A stretch of 47,827 nt of DNA from Chryseobacterium potabilaquae (GTDB lineage: Bacteria; Bacteroidota; Bacteroidia; Flavobacteriales; Weeksellaceae): positions 1-47,827 of the forward strand of contig NZ_CACVBR010000027.1 of NCBI RefSeq assembly GCF_902728265.1, written 5' to 3'. Below the pieces are notes generated by a model. The model was not told where the DNA came from. It worked only from the letters and a program-made list of their open reading frames with translations, and made no database searches. Positions 27,896 to 40,200 of the stretch are shown in pieces. Each line of letters begins with the position of its first letter. Within the stretch, counting starts at the first letter, position 1. A program made the position numbers and the translations under genes.

Positions 27896-27923
27896 AAAAA
27901 CCCGACAGCAAAGCCATCGGGTT
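27896..27923 (-). terminator. FISUMP4 terminator
   Basis: AACCCGA/TCGGGTT stem on the minus strand followed by TTTTTACC, 71 bp beyond the FISUMP4 stop. The stem arms and the flanking sequence are nearly the same as at 25123-25152, marking the edge of the tandem duplication. Confidence 0.85.
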
Positions 27924-27993
27924 ATGATTAGTTATCATTCTAAGTTGGTGAAATAGTAAAATTAAATCCACCTACTAGAAAAATCAATAAAAT

Positions 27994-29877
27994 TTATTCT
28001 GAGATACAACGAACTGAATATCCTTCAGTACGAACACTATAGTAAGCCGGAGAGATATTACTATAAAAGTACATCGTGTATGCTTGGCCACTACCACGCT
28101 CTGTACTGCTCCAATAATAGCCACCACTGCCACGTTCAACCAAAGCACCTGCTACTCTATTACGTGCCCCTGCTGCTGGAAGAGTAAGCTTATTTCCGTT
28201 ACCTGGACAAGTAAGCTGAATTCCAGATCCAAAATTAGTAGGGTCATTAACAAAGGTTCCTATCGTACTAGGATTGGTATTATTAAAAATAGATACCCAT
28301 TCTTGTCTGGTAGGTACACGGAAACCTGAAGGACAAGGATCTATAGCTGTTTTTACCGGAATATCTTCTGTTCCACTGTTCCAAGAGCCATTGGAAGCAC
28401 TTATAGTATTCCATCCGCTAATAACACCCGCAGGAGTATTCGCATCTGCAACCACATTATTTCTTCCCCATTGATAATAATTTCCATGAATATCTTTTAC
28501 CAAAGTATTAGGGTCTAAACTTGTATTGGCGCCTAAATTATGTGCTAACCAATTTTTAGTAGCACCACTGCCCATACACATAGTTACTATACTACCTCCG
28601 CCGCCTGTAGTCACTGCCTTGCTTACATTACATGAAACACTGCCAAAACTAATAAGAATACTCATCGTAGTAACATTAGTCGCTGTTCCGGTTACTGTAT
28701 ATACAAAATTACCATTTCCTGTAGCCAAGGTTCCTGCAGGTAAGGTAAATGTTAACCCATTCTGTGTAAACTGTTGTTGAGGATAAGGATCTCCATTCCC
28801 TCCTGTATAAGGAATTGTAAAAGTTCCCGTATAAGGCTGACCTTGAATAATGGCAGCCGGAGAAAATACAGCTGTTCCACAATCTATCGAAACTACACTT
28901 GCCGTAAAAGCATCAACATCAATCGTAAAGGTACAAGATTGCCCACCTACTGTTATATTGAAACTTGCTGTGCCCGCCGCTGAAGGGGTCCCAGTAATAT
29001 CAAAAACCAATGTTCCATTACCATCTACAATAGAGCCATCACGCAAATGAGCTACTAAACCTGTCACTCCAGTAGAATTAAAGGAACTAGAAAAATAAGT
29101 CCCACTATGACCTCCTGTATAAGGTACAGTGGTAGTTACCCCATTAGCCAAGATTCCAGCATGTAAAGCCCCAGTAGTACTAGCATTCATACACTGAATA
29201 TTATCAATAATTCCCGTAGGAATATTTGTAGAACATAAAGAACCCCAATTAGGAATAGTAGGATCTACTGAATCATTTATCATTAAACATCCTTTATTTA
29301 CCCCAAAACAGTCTGTACAAAATATAAGAAGGCCATGAGACGGACCGGATATCGCATCCATCTGTATTCTGGTCATACGAGGAGGGGAAAATCCTAATGT
29401 TGTACTGGTAAGATCCAAAATAGCAGAAGGATTAGGAGTATTTGTTCCCATTCCAATTCTTCCTCCTGTAAAACCTAAATTATTCCCATTCATGGTAACT
29501 TGGCGGGGATCAGACAAAGTACCATCTGAGTTATAAAAATTGTTCCCACCTCCTAGTTTATGCCATTGATTCTGATCAGAGTCAAAGTAATAATAACCCA
29601 CAGAATCTACCTCAACCGTTTGACCTATCCTATTAGCTAATGTAGCTGCTTCAGTAACATATACAATAGCTCCTTGCTGGGCAATACCATAGGTATTTAA
29701 AGCAATAGCTGCAAACAAGGTATTCCCTGTAAGACGAGGAGCAATAACCCCTTCAGGTGTACTGCCATTCGTGTTTTTTGCCGTGATATCTAAGGTCGCG
29801 TTGGGAGAAGAAGTATTAATCCCAATTTGACCATAGGAAAGTGTTCCAAGGAGCACTAAAGGTAATAATTTTTTCAT
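27994..29877 (-). CDS. FISUMP-domain secreted protein 4, 627 aa (tandem duplicate of FISUMP3)
   Basis: This is the near-twin of FISUMP3, with the same N-terminal module, two YTGG beta repeats and FISUMP domain (from about residue 434). The signal peptides differ clearly (MKKLLPLVLLGTLSYGQ here), while the mature proteins differ at scattered sites such as Gln/Leu before WHKLGG, Asn/Asp in VTMNGNN, and Asn/Asp in VVADAN. The signal peptide is closer to that of FISUMP2, which suggests patchy gene conversion of the mature part or drift in the leader. It is transcribed away from NRPS2 and separated from it by two terminators, so it is likely independently expressed. No T9SS sorting domain is present; the mode of surface attachment is unknown. 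Confidence 0.88.
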   Translation of the reverse strand: MKKLLPLVLLGTLSYGQIGINTSSPNATLDITAKNTNGSTPEGVIAPRLTGNTLFAAIALNTYGIAQQGAIVYVTEAATLANRIGQTVEVDSVGYYYFDSDQNQWHKLGGGNNFYNSDGTLSDPRQVTMNGNNLGFTGGRIGMGTNTPNPSAILDLTSTTLGFSPPRMTRIQMDAISGPSHGLLIFCTDCFGVNKGCLMINDSVDPTIPNWGSLCSTNIPTGIIDNIQCMNASTTGALHAGILANGVTTTVPYTGGHSGTYFSSSFNSTGVTGLVAHLRDGSIVDGNGTLVFDITGTPSAAGTASFNITVGGQSCTFTIDVDAFTASVVSIDCGTAVFSPAAIIQGQPYTGTFTIPYTGGNGDPYPQQQFTQNGLTFTLPAGTLATGNGNFVYTVTGTATNVTTMSILISFGSVSCNVSKAVTTGGGGSIVTMCMGSGATKNWLAHNLGANTSLDPNTLVKDIHGNYYQWGRNNVVADANTPAGVISGWNTISASNGSWNSGTEDIPVKTAIDPCPSGFRVPTRQEWVSIFNNTNPSTIGTFVNDPTNFGSGIQLTCPGNGNKLTLPAAGARNRVAGALVERGSGGYYWSSTERGSGQAYTMYFYSNISPAYYSVRTEGYSVRCISE

Positions 29878-30111
29878 TTTTCATTATTTTAATGTTATAA
29901 CTTTATTGTGTTTTTCATCTATTATGGATGAAATTATATCATAGAATAAATTCTAAAATTGGGGAAAGCAATTATCTAAATACATTATGAAACAAAAGGA
30001 TACAACCGACTTCTATTCTATTATAAACCATTGTTTAACATGTCTTTAATAATTAATATCTCAATGAAAGCCTTTTATAACATCTCAAAATCCCTATCCA
30101 AAATTTTAAAA

Positions 30112-30138
30112 GCCCAAGGATCTTTTAAACCCTTGGGC
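30112..30138 (-). promoter_or_regulatory. GCCCAAGG/CCTTGGGC hairpin upstream of FISUMP4
   Basis: A perfect 8-bp stem with an 11-nt loop is followed on the minus strand by TTTTAAAATTTTGG. It lies 235 bp upstream of the FISUMP4 start, where no gene ends, so it is not an ordinary gene-end terminator. It is the best-preserved copy, together with 9053-9081, of the leader element. Confidence 0.5.
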
Positions 30139-30903
30139 AGCGTATGGTAAGTACGATGAAAATGAACTTTCTATTAATCATTGGATAATAAATCCAATAA
30201 TTTGTGTCACTTTAGCAAATAATATCTCATCATCATTTCATTATTATATTTGAAATGATCTTCAATTGATACCACATCGACATCTAACTAAAGTAACTAC
30301 TGTACTAAAAAAATACACTCCTCCTAAAGAGAAAAAATAATCAATATAAATAATGGAATCAGGCTTTTAAAGCAATAGTTCGTGATTTGAATTCTACATA
30401 TTCCTATCTCTACCTATCCATTAATTAATCATAATAAACAATCTCATGAATATTTTGTTTTTTCATAGTATTAATTATTTATATTTGTTTTTCAAACATT
30501 CAATTTTCAGCACAAAAAACGATAATACATAATGCGCTTTTAAACATAATAAATGTATATTTCTATCAAAGGCGTTTTAATTTCTCTCTATTGTACAATT
30601 TGGATGAAACTAGCCAAAAACAACTTGATATAAGCATTTAAAAACATTCACATTAAATTCATTGCTAAAGTAAAATATAAACACAAAACGCAAAGAACGT
30701 TTGTAATTACGCGATTTGTAATATTATTACTACAATTTTTCCTACTATAAATTAATGATAAATAATGGCTATCTTCTATAATCATTAGCCTGATTCCGCT
30801 CACTCTATCCTCTTTTATATTAAGTGGTAGTTTTATTAAAATCAAAGAGTACTTGTATAATAAAAGGATACAAATCTTCTCCCCGTTATATATACTTTTG
30901 CAC
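30139..30903. other. Spacer upstream of the FISUMP4 leader
   Basis: No gene is supported. An open frame at 30648-30935 on minus starts inside a terminator hairpin and shows no domain. The part up to about 30500 is the diverged duplicate of the FISUMP3 upstream DNA. Confidence 0.45.
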
Positions 30904-30932
30904 AAAAAAAGGAAGCCTTCCAGCCTCCTTTT
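30904..30932 (-). terminator. Second terminator downstream of NRPS2
   Basis: The minus strand has AAGGAGGC/GCTTCCTT around a 6-nt loop, followed by seven T. It is almost the same sequence as the terminator at 31118-31146, 214 bp away. Between them is about 185 bp without a clear ORF. Confidence 0.7.
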
Positions 30933-31117
30933 CATTATCTTATATTATTTTACATCTTTTCTTAAAAAAATTTTCACACTCAAATATCCTCATATTCCAA
31001 TTAAAATTTATACAAGGTAATATGGTTAAAGATTTTCGTGTAGAAATAGTAAGTATACTTATTATAACTCTTTTCGTTTGCTATGATTCCACTCCTTCAA
31101 TAATATCCTACATATAT

Positions 31118-31146
31118 AAAAAAGGAAGCCTCTAGCCTCCTTTTTT
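31118..31146. terminator. Terminator of NRPS2 (bidirectional)
   Basis: Stem AAAAAAGGAAGCC with GCCTCCTTTTTT around loop TCTA has A and T runs on both sides. It starts 59 bp beyond the NRPS2 stop. Confidence 0.85.
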
Positions 31147-31204
31147 ATCATAAATATATTTTCGCCACTAAGAAAAATATTTTTTCACATCAAAACACGA
31201 AGTA

Positions 31205-34200
31205 TTACATAAAAAATAAACTCTTATTTTCCGTTTCTTTCGTCAAATTATACTCCTCAAAAAAAGCCAGACCATCCAACATTTCAATGAGTTGATATAT
31301 ATAGTCTGTATTTAGAGGATTCCAATAGAATCCTAAGTGATACAATATTCGTGTGGTATTATTATTATCTGATTCCACTATAGATAAATTTTCATCTAAC
31401 GTCCCAGAATGAATAAGCCCTTGAAGATATATTGCTTTATCAGGATGACGTAATAACTCCGATATACGTGCTGAAAAGTCAACCTCAGATGTTAAATCAA
31501 TTTTATATCCATAATCATTAAATGCTTTTACAATAACCGCCATATTTATTTTATAATTATTATAAGGATGAAATACAATCATCTTTTCCGGAGTAGTGGC
31601 TAGTACTGCAACAGCTTCAGCAACCCTATCAATAGGAGATACTTCTACAGCATTTGTCATTTGATTCAAAGGGAATACGCCTAAGACCTTATAACTTTTT
31701 AAATAATTAACAAAAGCATTGTTACTGAAATTAATCTGAAACTCGCCATCGCTTTCTCTTCCCATAAGATTCCCAACACGCATGATTTTGGCTTTTAATT
31801 TTCCATCCGCTATATTCTGTAAAATAATCCTCTCAGCTATAAATTTGGTATATATATATTCATTATCTGTAACTTGACCAATGTATAAATCTTGTTCCGT
31901 AAAACTATTAGGGCTACCCTTTTCAACTGCTCCTCCAATACTGTAAGTTGATATATGGATGAGCAAAGCATCTTTTGACTGACTAAGAGATATTAAGTTG
32001 GAAACCCCATTGATATTTACTTTTTCTATTGTATCTTCAGTCACATAATGCTTCACAATAGCAGCACAATTGAATATTGTATCTATTGAAATTTCTTTTA
32101 CAGTTTCAGATAATGTATCGTCAGTAATATCACCTTCAAGAACCTTCACCCTAGAATCAAAATGATTTTCCCAATCATCATTAAAGTAATATATCATTAA
32201 GGATTTAAGCCTGTTTATTGAAGTTATTTTAGATTGCGAACGTACCAAACAATAAATATCACTCTCTCCATTCAATAGCAAATAATGTAACAAATGAATT
32301 CCTAAATACCCCGTAGAGCCTGTAAGTAATATAGTTCCGTGAGTATGTAAATCAGAATCCGTCCAAAAGTCCTCATGATGATTTTCAGAAAGAACTTTAT
32401 TAATTCCTGAATAATCATAGGTTGATAAATCAAATGTATTATCCAATTTATCTTGTGGATCAACTAATCCTTGGTACTTTATGAAGCTCGCCAAGGCAAA
32501 AGGAGTTTTAAGTTTAAATAAATCTCCGTAATTGATTTTATAATTTAGAGTAGAAATTTGAATAATTGCTTTAATTGCAGTCATAGAAGTACCTCCGAAT
32601 TCAAAAAAATTATCATTAATACCTACTTTGTCAATTTTTAGAATCTCAGAAAATACAGAACATATATCTTTTTCAATAATATTAGTAGGAGGTACATACT
32701 CTATATTTCTTTCTATTTCAGGAATCGGGAGTATTTTTCGATCTACTTTACCATTTGGAGTCAAAGGAAAGGACTCTAACTGCATAAATGCTGTAGGTAC
32801 CATATAGTCGGCAAGAGATTTTAATAAATATTCCCTTAAAAGGTCTTTTTCAATAGCCTCATGAGAGATATAATAGGCACATAAATGTTGGGTTCCTCCA
32901 ATTTCTTTAATCTCAACAATAGAGCTTTGAATATCTTCATAACAAGCTATTGCAGCCTCTATTTCTCCCAGCTCAATCCTAAAACCTCTCAATTTTATCT
33001 GATTGTCAATACGCCCCAAATATTCCAATTCACCCTCCTCATTCCAACGAGCAAGATCTCCCGTACGATACATTTTTTCATCTTCCATAAACGGACAATT
33101 CACAAACTTTTCCTTAGTAAGCTCATAACGTTGCCAATACCCACGTGATATTTGGCTACCTATAAGACATAACTCTCCTGTAAAGCCATGAGGCAAAAGA
33201 TTTCCAGTTTCATCTACTATCACGGAAATACTATTGGGAAGCGGGCGTCCAATAGGAATATTTGAATACTCACGTTTTGGATCAACTATATGGTAAGATG
33301 AACATACCGTAAACTCAGTGGGACCATAACCATTAATAACTTTTACTAAAGACGGTTTTATAGACTTTAGCTTCTCTCCTCCTACCATAAGATATCGAAG
33401 GGATAAATCATACTGATTCAGCATTTCCATTCCTAATTGAGTATTTAGAGTAAGTCCGGTTATTTTGTATTCATTAAAATAATGATACATCTTTTCCATA
33501 TCCTGTCTTAATGATGAAGGCAAGATATGTACCTCTGCTCCTACAGATAAAGGTGTTATAAGATCGTCCAAAGATGCATCAAAACTGAAGCTAGCATGCT
33601 GAGCACAACGATCATCCGAAGTTAGTTCTAAAAAATAATGACGAGATTGAATAAAAGACACAAGACTTTTATGTTCTATCATTACTCCTTTAGGAAGACC
33701 TGTGGATCCAGAAGTATAAATCATATAAGCCAAAGATGATGGCTGACTGCGATTGATCGAAACCACGTTATTTTTATAGTCTAATTCATCTAAAAATAAG
33801 TGTTCTCCTATTGTAAAATCTTCATTTTTATTTTTGTCTTCGATTAATGAACGCGTGGTAAGAAGAATATCCGCTTTCGAGTCATTAAGTATATGAAGCA
33901 GTCGCTCATTTGGATATTCACTGTCTAGAGGAACATATGCTCCTCCGGATTTAAACACAGCCAAGATACTCATTAGAAACTCTTTTTGTCGAGGAAGCAT
34001 TATGGCTACAAAATGATCACTACTTACTCCTTTCTCTATAAGAATTGCTGCTAAAGCATCTGACATTTGATCCAATTCTAGATAGCTGATTACTCCCACC
34101 TCATCTACTACTGCAGGTTTGTTTGGATAAAGTGCAACTTGTTTTCTAAATAAATCTACAAATGTATCAGAATCATTATAAGCTAGCTTCTTTCCTTGTC

Positions 34201-37200
34201 CCAAAGAGAGCAATCTCTTGTATTCTGCTTCAGATACTAATGGTATGTTAGAAATTTGCTGTTGAGGGGAAACGAGTGAAAGAGAAGTAGTAAATGATTC
34301 AAGGCTCTTTCCTAATCGAAACATATCCTCATCAGAATAAAGGCTACTATCATATTCTAACAATAATTGATAAGTATCTTCTAATGGAATGATGTTTAAA
34401 CTAAGAGGCACTTTCGCAGTTGTTAAATACAATTCCAGCTCTTCTACAGGACTATCATTAAAACGTAATACTTCCTCCGAAATTCCTCCTTGGTAAGCGA
34501 TCATAATATTAGGTTTCAGCATATGACGTTCAGACAAACGGGTAAATGGGTATTTTTCGTGGCTAACGGTGTCTAAAAGTTGATTCTGCATCTGAAGCAT
34601 AGCATCCCATATTGTGATTTCCGTAAAGCGGCTGACAATAGGAAGAGTTTGTACACACATCCCGATTGTATTCGAAATATGCATTGAAGAACGTCCATTC
34701 GATACTGTTGTTATCAGTATATTATTTTCTCGAGTTATGCGGTGCAATATTTGCATAAAAGACGTTACAAAGAAACAGTTTTCAGTTATACTCAAATCTT
34801 TGCACATTTCTTTTATAGCAGCGCGGGGTAGGGATAAAGACAACCTTCTGCTTTTTCCATCTGTTTCTAATACTTCTGATACTGGATATAATACAGATTC
34901 TGTTTCTTTCACCAATTCATCAAAATACGCTTCTGATTCTACGTAAGCTTCTGATTCCTTCCATTCATTGTATTCTAGTGAATATTCATAAAAGGTAAAT
35001 TTTTCATTCTGTATCTCCATATTTTGATATGCCAACTGTAAATCTTTCATTAAAATATTGGCCGAGATACCATCGAAAATGATATGATGAATATCTATAA
35101 ATAAGTAAGTATGATGATTCGTTTCATAGATTTCAATACGATAAAGATTCTCTTTAAGAAGATTAAAGGGACGAACAAGACTTTGGAAATATCCAGTTTC
35201 AGGATCAATTTCTAACTTATTAACCTGGATTTGTACAGGATCTTCGTCACATCTTACCTGATAAATATTTCCATCTTTAGCTTCTAACCGGACTTTAATA
35301 TAAGAATGTATATCTAATATTTTTTCTAAAGACCTGTGCAATGCTTCAACATCAACCCCTGTAAACTTCAGAGCCATGGGTACATTATACTGCAAACTGT
35401 CTCTATGCTTCTCCCAATCTAAGTAAATTCCTAACTGGTTCTCTATTAATGGATAATTTTCTTTTCTTTCATATACTTTAACCTGCTCTTTTTCTACTTG
35501 TATATATCCCGTCCATTTCCTAATCGTGGGATGTGATAATATATCTTTTGTTTTTAGTGTCAATCCTAGCTCTTTTTGGATAAGTAGAGATAGTTTTATC
35601 GCCCCCATAGAAGTCAATCCCATAGAGATTAAATTAGTAGTTACCCCAAATTCTTCATTTCCCAACAGTGTTTTTGCAATAACTAAGAAGGATTTCTCCA
35701 ACGATGTCTCAGGAGCTATTATTTCTTCTGTTTGTAAATTCGGCATCGGAAGTGCTTTTCTATTTACTTTACCATTAGGGGTTAAAGGAAATGATTCTAG
35801 ATATGTAAATGCTGTAGGTATCATATAATCAGCAAGAGACTCTGAAAGATATTCCCGTAAGTGCTCTTTTTCAATGGTATCATGAGATGTATAATAGGCA
35901 CACAAATGTTGTACTCCTCCTATTTCCTTTACTTCTACAATAGCATCCTGAATCCCCTCATGACACAACATCGCCGTTTCTATTTCACCAAGCTCAATTC
36001 GGAAACCTCGTAATTTAATTTGATTATCAATACGTCCTAAATACTCCAATTCCCCTTCTTCATTCCAACGAGCGAGATCACCCGTTCTGTACATCTTTTC
36101 TCCATTTATAAAGGGACAAGAAACAAACTTTTCCATCGTAAGGGCAGACCTTTCCCAATATCCTCGAGAGATTTGACGACCTATAAGACACAACTCGCCA
36201 GCTATACCTCGAGGTACTAAATTACCCGATTTGTCTACTATCGCAGAGATACTGTTAGGTACTGGACGACCTATAGGAATATTTCCATAACTTCGTTGAG
36301 AATCCAGTATATGATAAGTAGCTGATACTGTAAATTCTGTCGGACCATACGTATTAATTACTTTCGTGGATGAGAGCTTAGTCAATTTCAACTTTTCTCC
36401 TCCTACTACTATAAAACGAAGAGGTAATTCATATTCATTCAACATCTCCATTCCCAACTGAGTACTCAAAGACGCCCCTGTTATTTGATGATCTATAAAG
36501 TAATTATACATACCTGCCATATCATGTCGAAGCACAGAGGATAAAATATGAATCTCGGCTCCCACTGATAATGGAGTCATCAAATCGTCCATAGAAGCAT
36601 CAAAACTAAAACTTGCATGCTGAGCACAACGATCATCCGAAGTTAATTCTACACAACCCGAAAACCAAGATACAAAAGAGCGAAGACTTTGATGTTCTAT
36701 CATCACTCCTTTAGGCTGACCTGTTGATCCTGAAGTATAAATCATATACGCTAATGAACTAGCTGTACTATAATTTACAGAACAGTCCCAATTATTAAAA
36801 TCGAAGTCATCAACATACAATATATTTTCAACACTAAAATCACCACTATTTTGTTTCTCTGTAAATAAGGAATTCGTTGTCAGCAATACTTTTGCTTGAG
36901 AATCTTCAAGCATATAAAGCAGACGATCATTAGGATAATCATTATCCAGGGGAATATAAGCTCCTCCTGCTTTAAATACAGCTAAAAAACACACGATAAA
37001 CTCTTTACAACGAGGAAGCATAAGAGCTACAAAATGATCTCTACCTACTCCTTTACTCACTAAGACAGAAGCAAGAGAATCAGACATCCGATCTAGCTCT
37101 CCGTACGTAATAGAACCTTCTTCATCTACTACCGCTATTTTTTCCCCATTAAGCTGTACTTGCTTAGTAAACAGATCTACAAAAGTCTCAGTAAGGTTAT

Positions 37201-40200
37201 AGGATATTTCACCTCCATTACCCAGACTTATCAGATCCTGAAATTCAAATTCAGAAACTAAAGGTATCTTTGAAAGTTGGTCTTCAACAGAGCTTGTTAC
37301 TAAAGAATCAATAAAGGATTGAAAACTTCTTCCCAAGAGAAGCATATCCTCTTCTCTATAAAGTCCACTATCATATTCCAACGTAATCTGATACATATCG
37401 GTATGAGGAACAATATCTATATCTAAAGGTACTTTAGGAGTGGTTAAATAAAGCTCTAACTGCTCTACAGGATTATTATTAAAATATAGTGTTTCATCAA
37501 CAACTCCACCTTGATAAGCAATCATAATATTAGGCTTCAACGTATGACGTTCTGCCAAACGGGTGAAAGGATATTTCTCATGGCTAATAGTATCCAAAAG
37601 TTGATCCTGCATTTGGGACATGACAGCCCCCAGTGTTTCTTCTGTGAGATGGCTTACAATAGGTAGAGTCTGTACAAACATCCCTATCGTATTCGAAACG
37701 TTTGTTGAAGAGCGGCCATTGGATAAGGTGCTGATCATAATATGATCCTCTGAAGTTAAGCGATGCAAAACCTGCATAAAAGCTGTGACTAAAAAACAAT
37801 TTTCTGTTACTCCTAATTGCTTACACATATCTTGTACTGAACGTCGAGGTACAGAAAATATCTGTTTCTTACTTGTCCCATCTGTTTCTGTAATCGTAGA
37901 TAATGGATATAATATTGAATCTACTCCATCTACCAGTGTATCGAAATAAGCTTCTGCATCATTATAAAACTTAGATTCCGACCACTCTTTGTATTCCAAT
38001 GAATATTCATAGGCAGTAAAAGTTTCCTTCTCTATTTCAATTCCTTGATACGCTTTTGCTAAGTCATTCAATACAATATCCACAGATCCTCCATCATAGA
38101 TAATATGATGAATATCCATAAATAAATAAGTATGATTATTGGTCTTATATATTTCAATACGATAGAGTTCATCCTCAAGAAGATTAAATGGACGAACAAG
38201 ACTTTGGAAATATTCACTATCAGGATCTTCCTCTAATGAAGCAACTTGAATGTTAAACGGGTCTTCATCACGACGCAATTGCACTACTTCCCCGTTATCA
38301 ACAGCCAAACGAGCTTTAATATAAGGATGGGCACCTAATACTTTTTCTAAAGATGTTCTTAATGCTGATACATCAACACCTGTAAATTTTAAAGCCCACG
38401 GTACATTATATTGTAGACTGCTTCTATGCTGTTCCCAGTCAACATAAATTCCCCACTGATTCCCTGTTAGCGGATAGGAATCCAATTGATCATATACTTT
38501 AATCTGCTCTTCTTTTTGTATATAACTTGTCCACTTTCTAATCGTAGGATTGGATAATATATCTTTCGTTTTCAAGCTCAACCCTAATTCTTTTTGGATG
38601 AGTAAAGATAGTTTTATCGCTCCCATAGATGTTAAACCCATAGAGATCAAATTCGTGGTAACTCCAAATGTTGCAACCCCCAACATTCCTTTGGTAATAG
38701 TAAAAAGTGAGTCCTCCAGCGGAGTCTCTGCAGCTATAATTTCCTCATGCTTCATTTCAGGAACAGGAAGGATTTTTCGGTTAACCTTACCATTGGAAGT
38801 CAGAGGAAAGGATTCCAATTTCATGAAAGTAGTAGGAACCATGTAATCAGCAAGGGATAATAAAAGATAGTCACGAAGATCAGCTTCTTCAATCAATTCT
38901 TCAGAAGTATAATATCCACATAAAGACTGTAAACCTCCAATTTCTTTTACATCTACAATAGCTTGTTGAATGCCATTATAACGAGACATTACATTTTCTA
39001 TTTCTCCTAACTCAATACGTAATCCTCGTAATTTAACCTGATTATCTATACGCCCTAAATATTCAAGATCTCCATCTTCGTTCCAACGAACCAAGTCTCC
39101 GGTACGGTATATACGACTCCCATTTAATTCTATAAACTTCTCTGAGGTTAAATCTGCTCGGTTTAAATAACCACGTGATACACCCGCTCCACCTACACAT
39201 AACTCGCCAGCAACACCTTTAGGGACCATATGTAAGGATTGATCTACTATATATAATTGATAATTAGCTAGCGGGCGGCCTATACGTTTATTATCAAAAT
39301 CTCTTGTAGCCTCGTGAAAACTACTACAAACAGTACATTCCGTAGGACCATAGATATTAACTAAGCTATACGAAGGTTTCTTCAAAGGAGGAAGTTGCTC
39401 TCCTCCCACAGATAATAAACGTAGAGAATGATTCTCAAACATAGAAACAATCTGAGCCCCTATCTGAGTCGTCAAAAAGGCAATGCTAATATTATTTTCT
39501 TCAATATACTTGTTCAGTAGGAACATATCCATACGAAGTGAAGAAGAGATAATATGAATACACCCTCCACAAAATAACAAAGGATATAAATCCATCATAT
39601 GAGCATCAAAACTAAAATTAGCATAGGCAATCCCTCGATCTGATGACGTAATATTATATTCGTTGATATACCAATGACTAAAGTTTAGCAGATTACCCTG
39701 TTCAAGAATACAACCTTTTGGACGACCTGTAGAACCGGAAGTGTATAAAATAACACTCATATCTGCCAAAGATGAGCTATATTCTAATAAATCATCTGTT
39801 TTAACTAAATTCAAAACATCTTTCGTTACAATAACATCGCCTTGGAAAGACGGAATTCTTGAAGTGACCAATCCCTCTTCTGATAATATTATAGACACTC
39901 CTGCTTCATCAACCATATACAATAGACGATCACTAGGAAGAGCCATATCCAAAGGCATATACGCTCCACCCGCTTTTAGAATAGATAAAGGATAAATAAC
40001 CATCCACTCACTGCGATCAATCATAACTCCTACAACTTGATCTCTACCCACTCCATGATCACGAAGATATAAGCCCAAACGAGTAGAGAGTTCATCCACT
40101 TCACCATAGGTATATTCTCGACCTTCATATACGACAGCGACAGCTTCGGGATTTTCAAGAACTTGCTTGCTAAATAAACTTATTATAGTCTCTGAGGGGT

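Larger units (their letters stand above)
27896..30500 (-). repeat. Tandem duplication unit B (FISUMP4); unit A is 25123 to about 27735
   Basis: Two direct copies of about 2.6 kb each contain terminator, FISUMP gene and leader in the same order. Coding parts are nearly identical and leaders have diverged. The outer limits are estimated from the last recognisable similarity near 27720 and 30480. Confidence 0.7.

Noticed and set aside
25312..29050. Plus-strand open frames across the FISUMP genes
   Set aside because: They are antisense shadows of real minus-strand genes; they recur in both duplicates only because the DNA is duplicated.
30648..30935. 95-codon open frame on minus upstream of FISUMP4
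   Set aside because: It starts inside a terminator hairpin, has no domain, and its composition fits random AT-rich sequence.
30824..31135. 103-codon open frame on plus across both terminators
   Set aside because: It runs through two terminator hairpins and encodes no recognisable protein.
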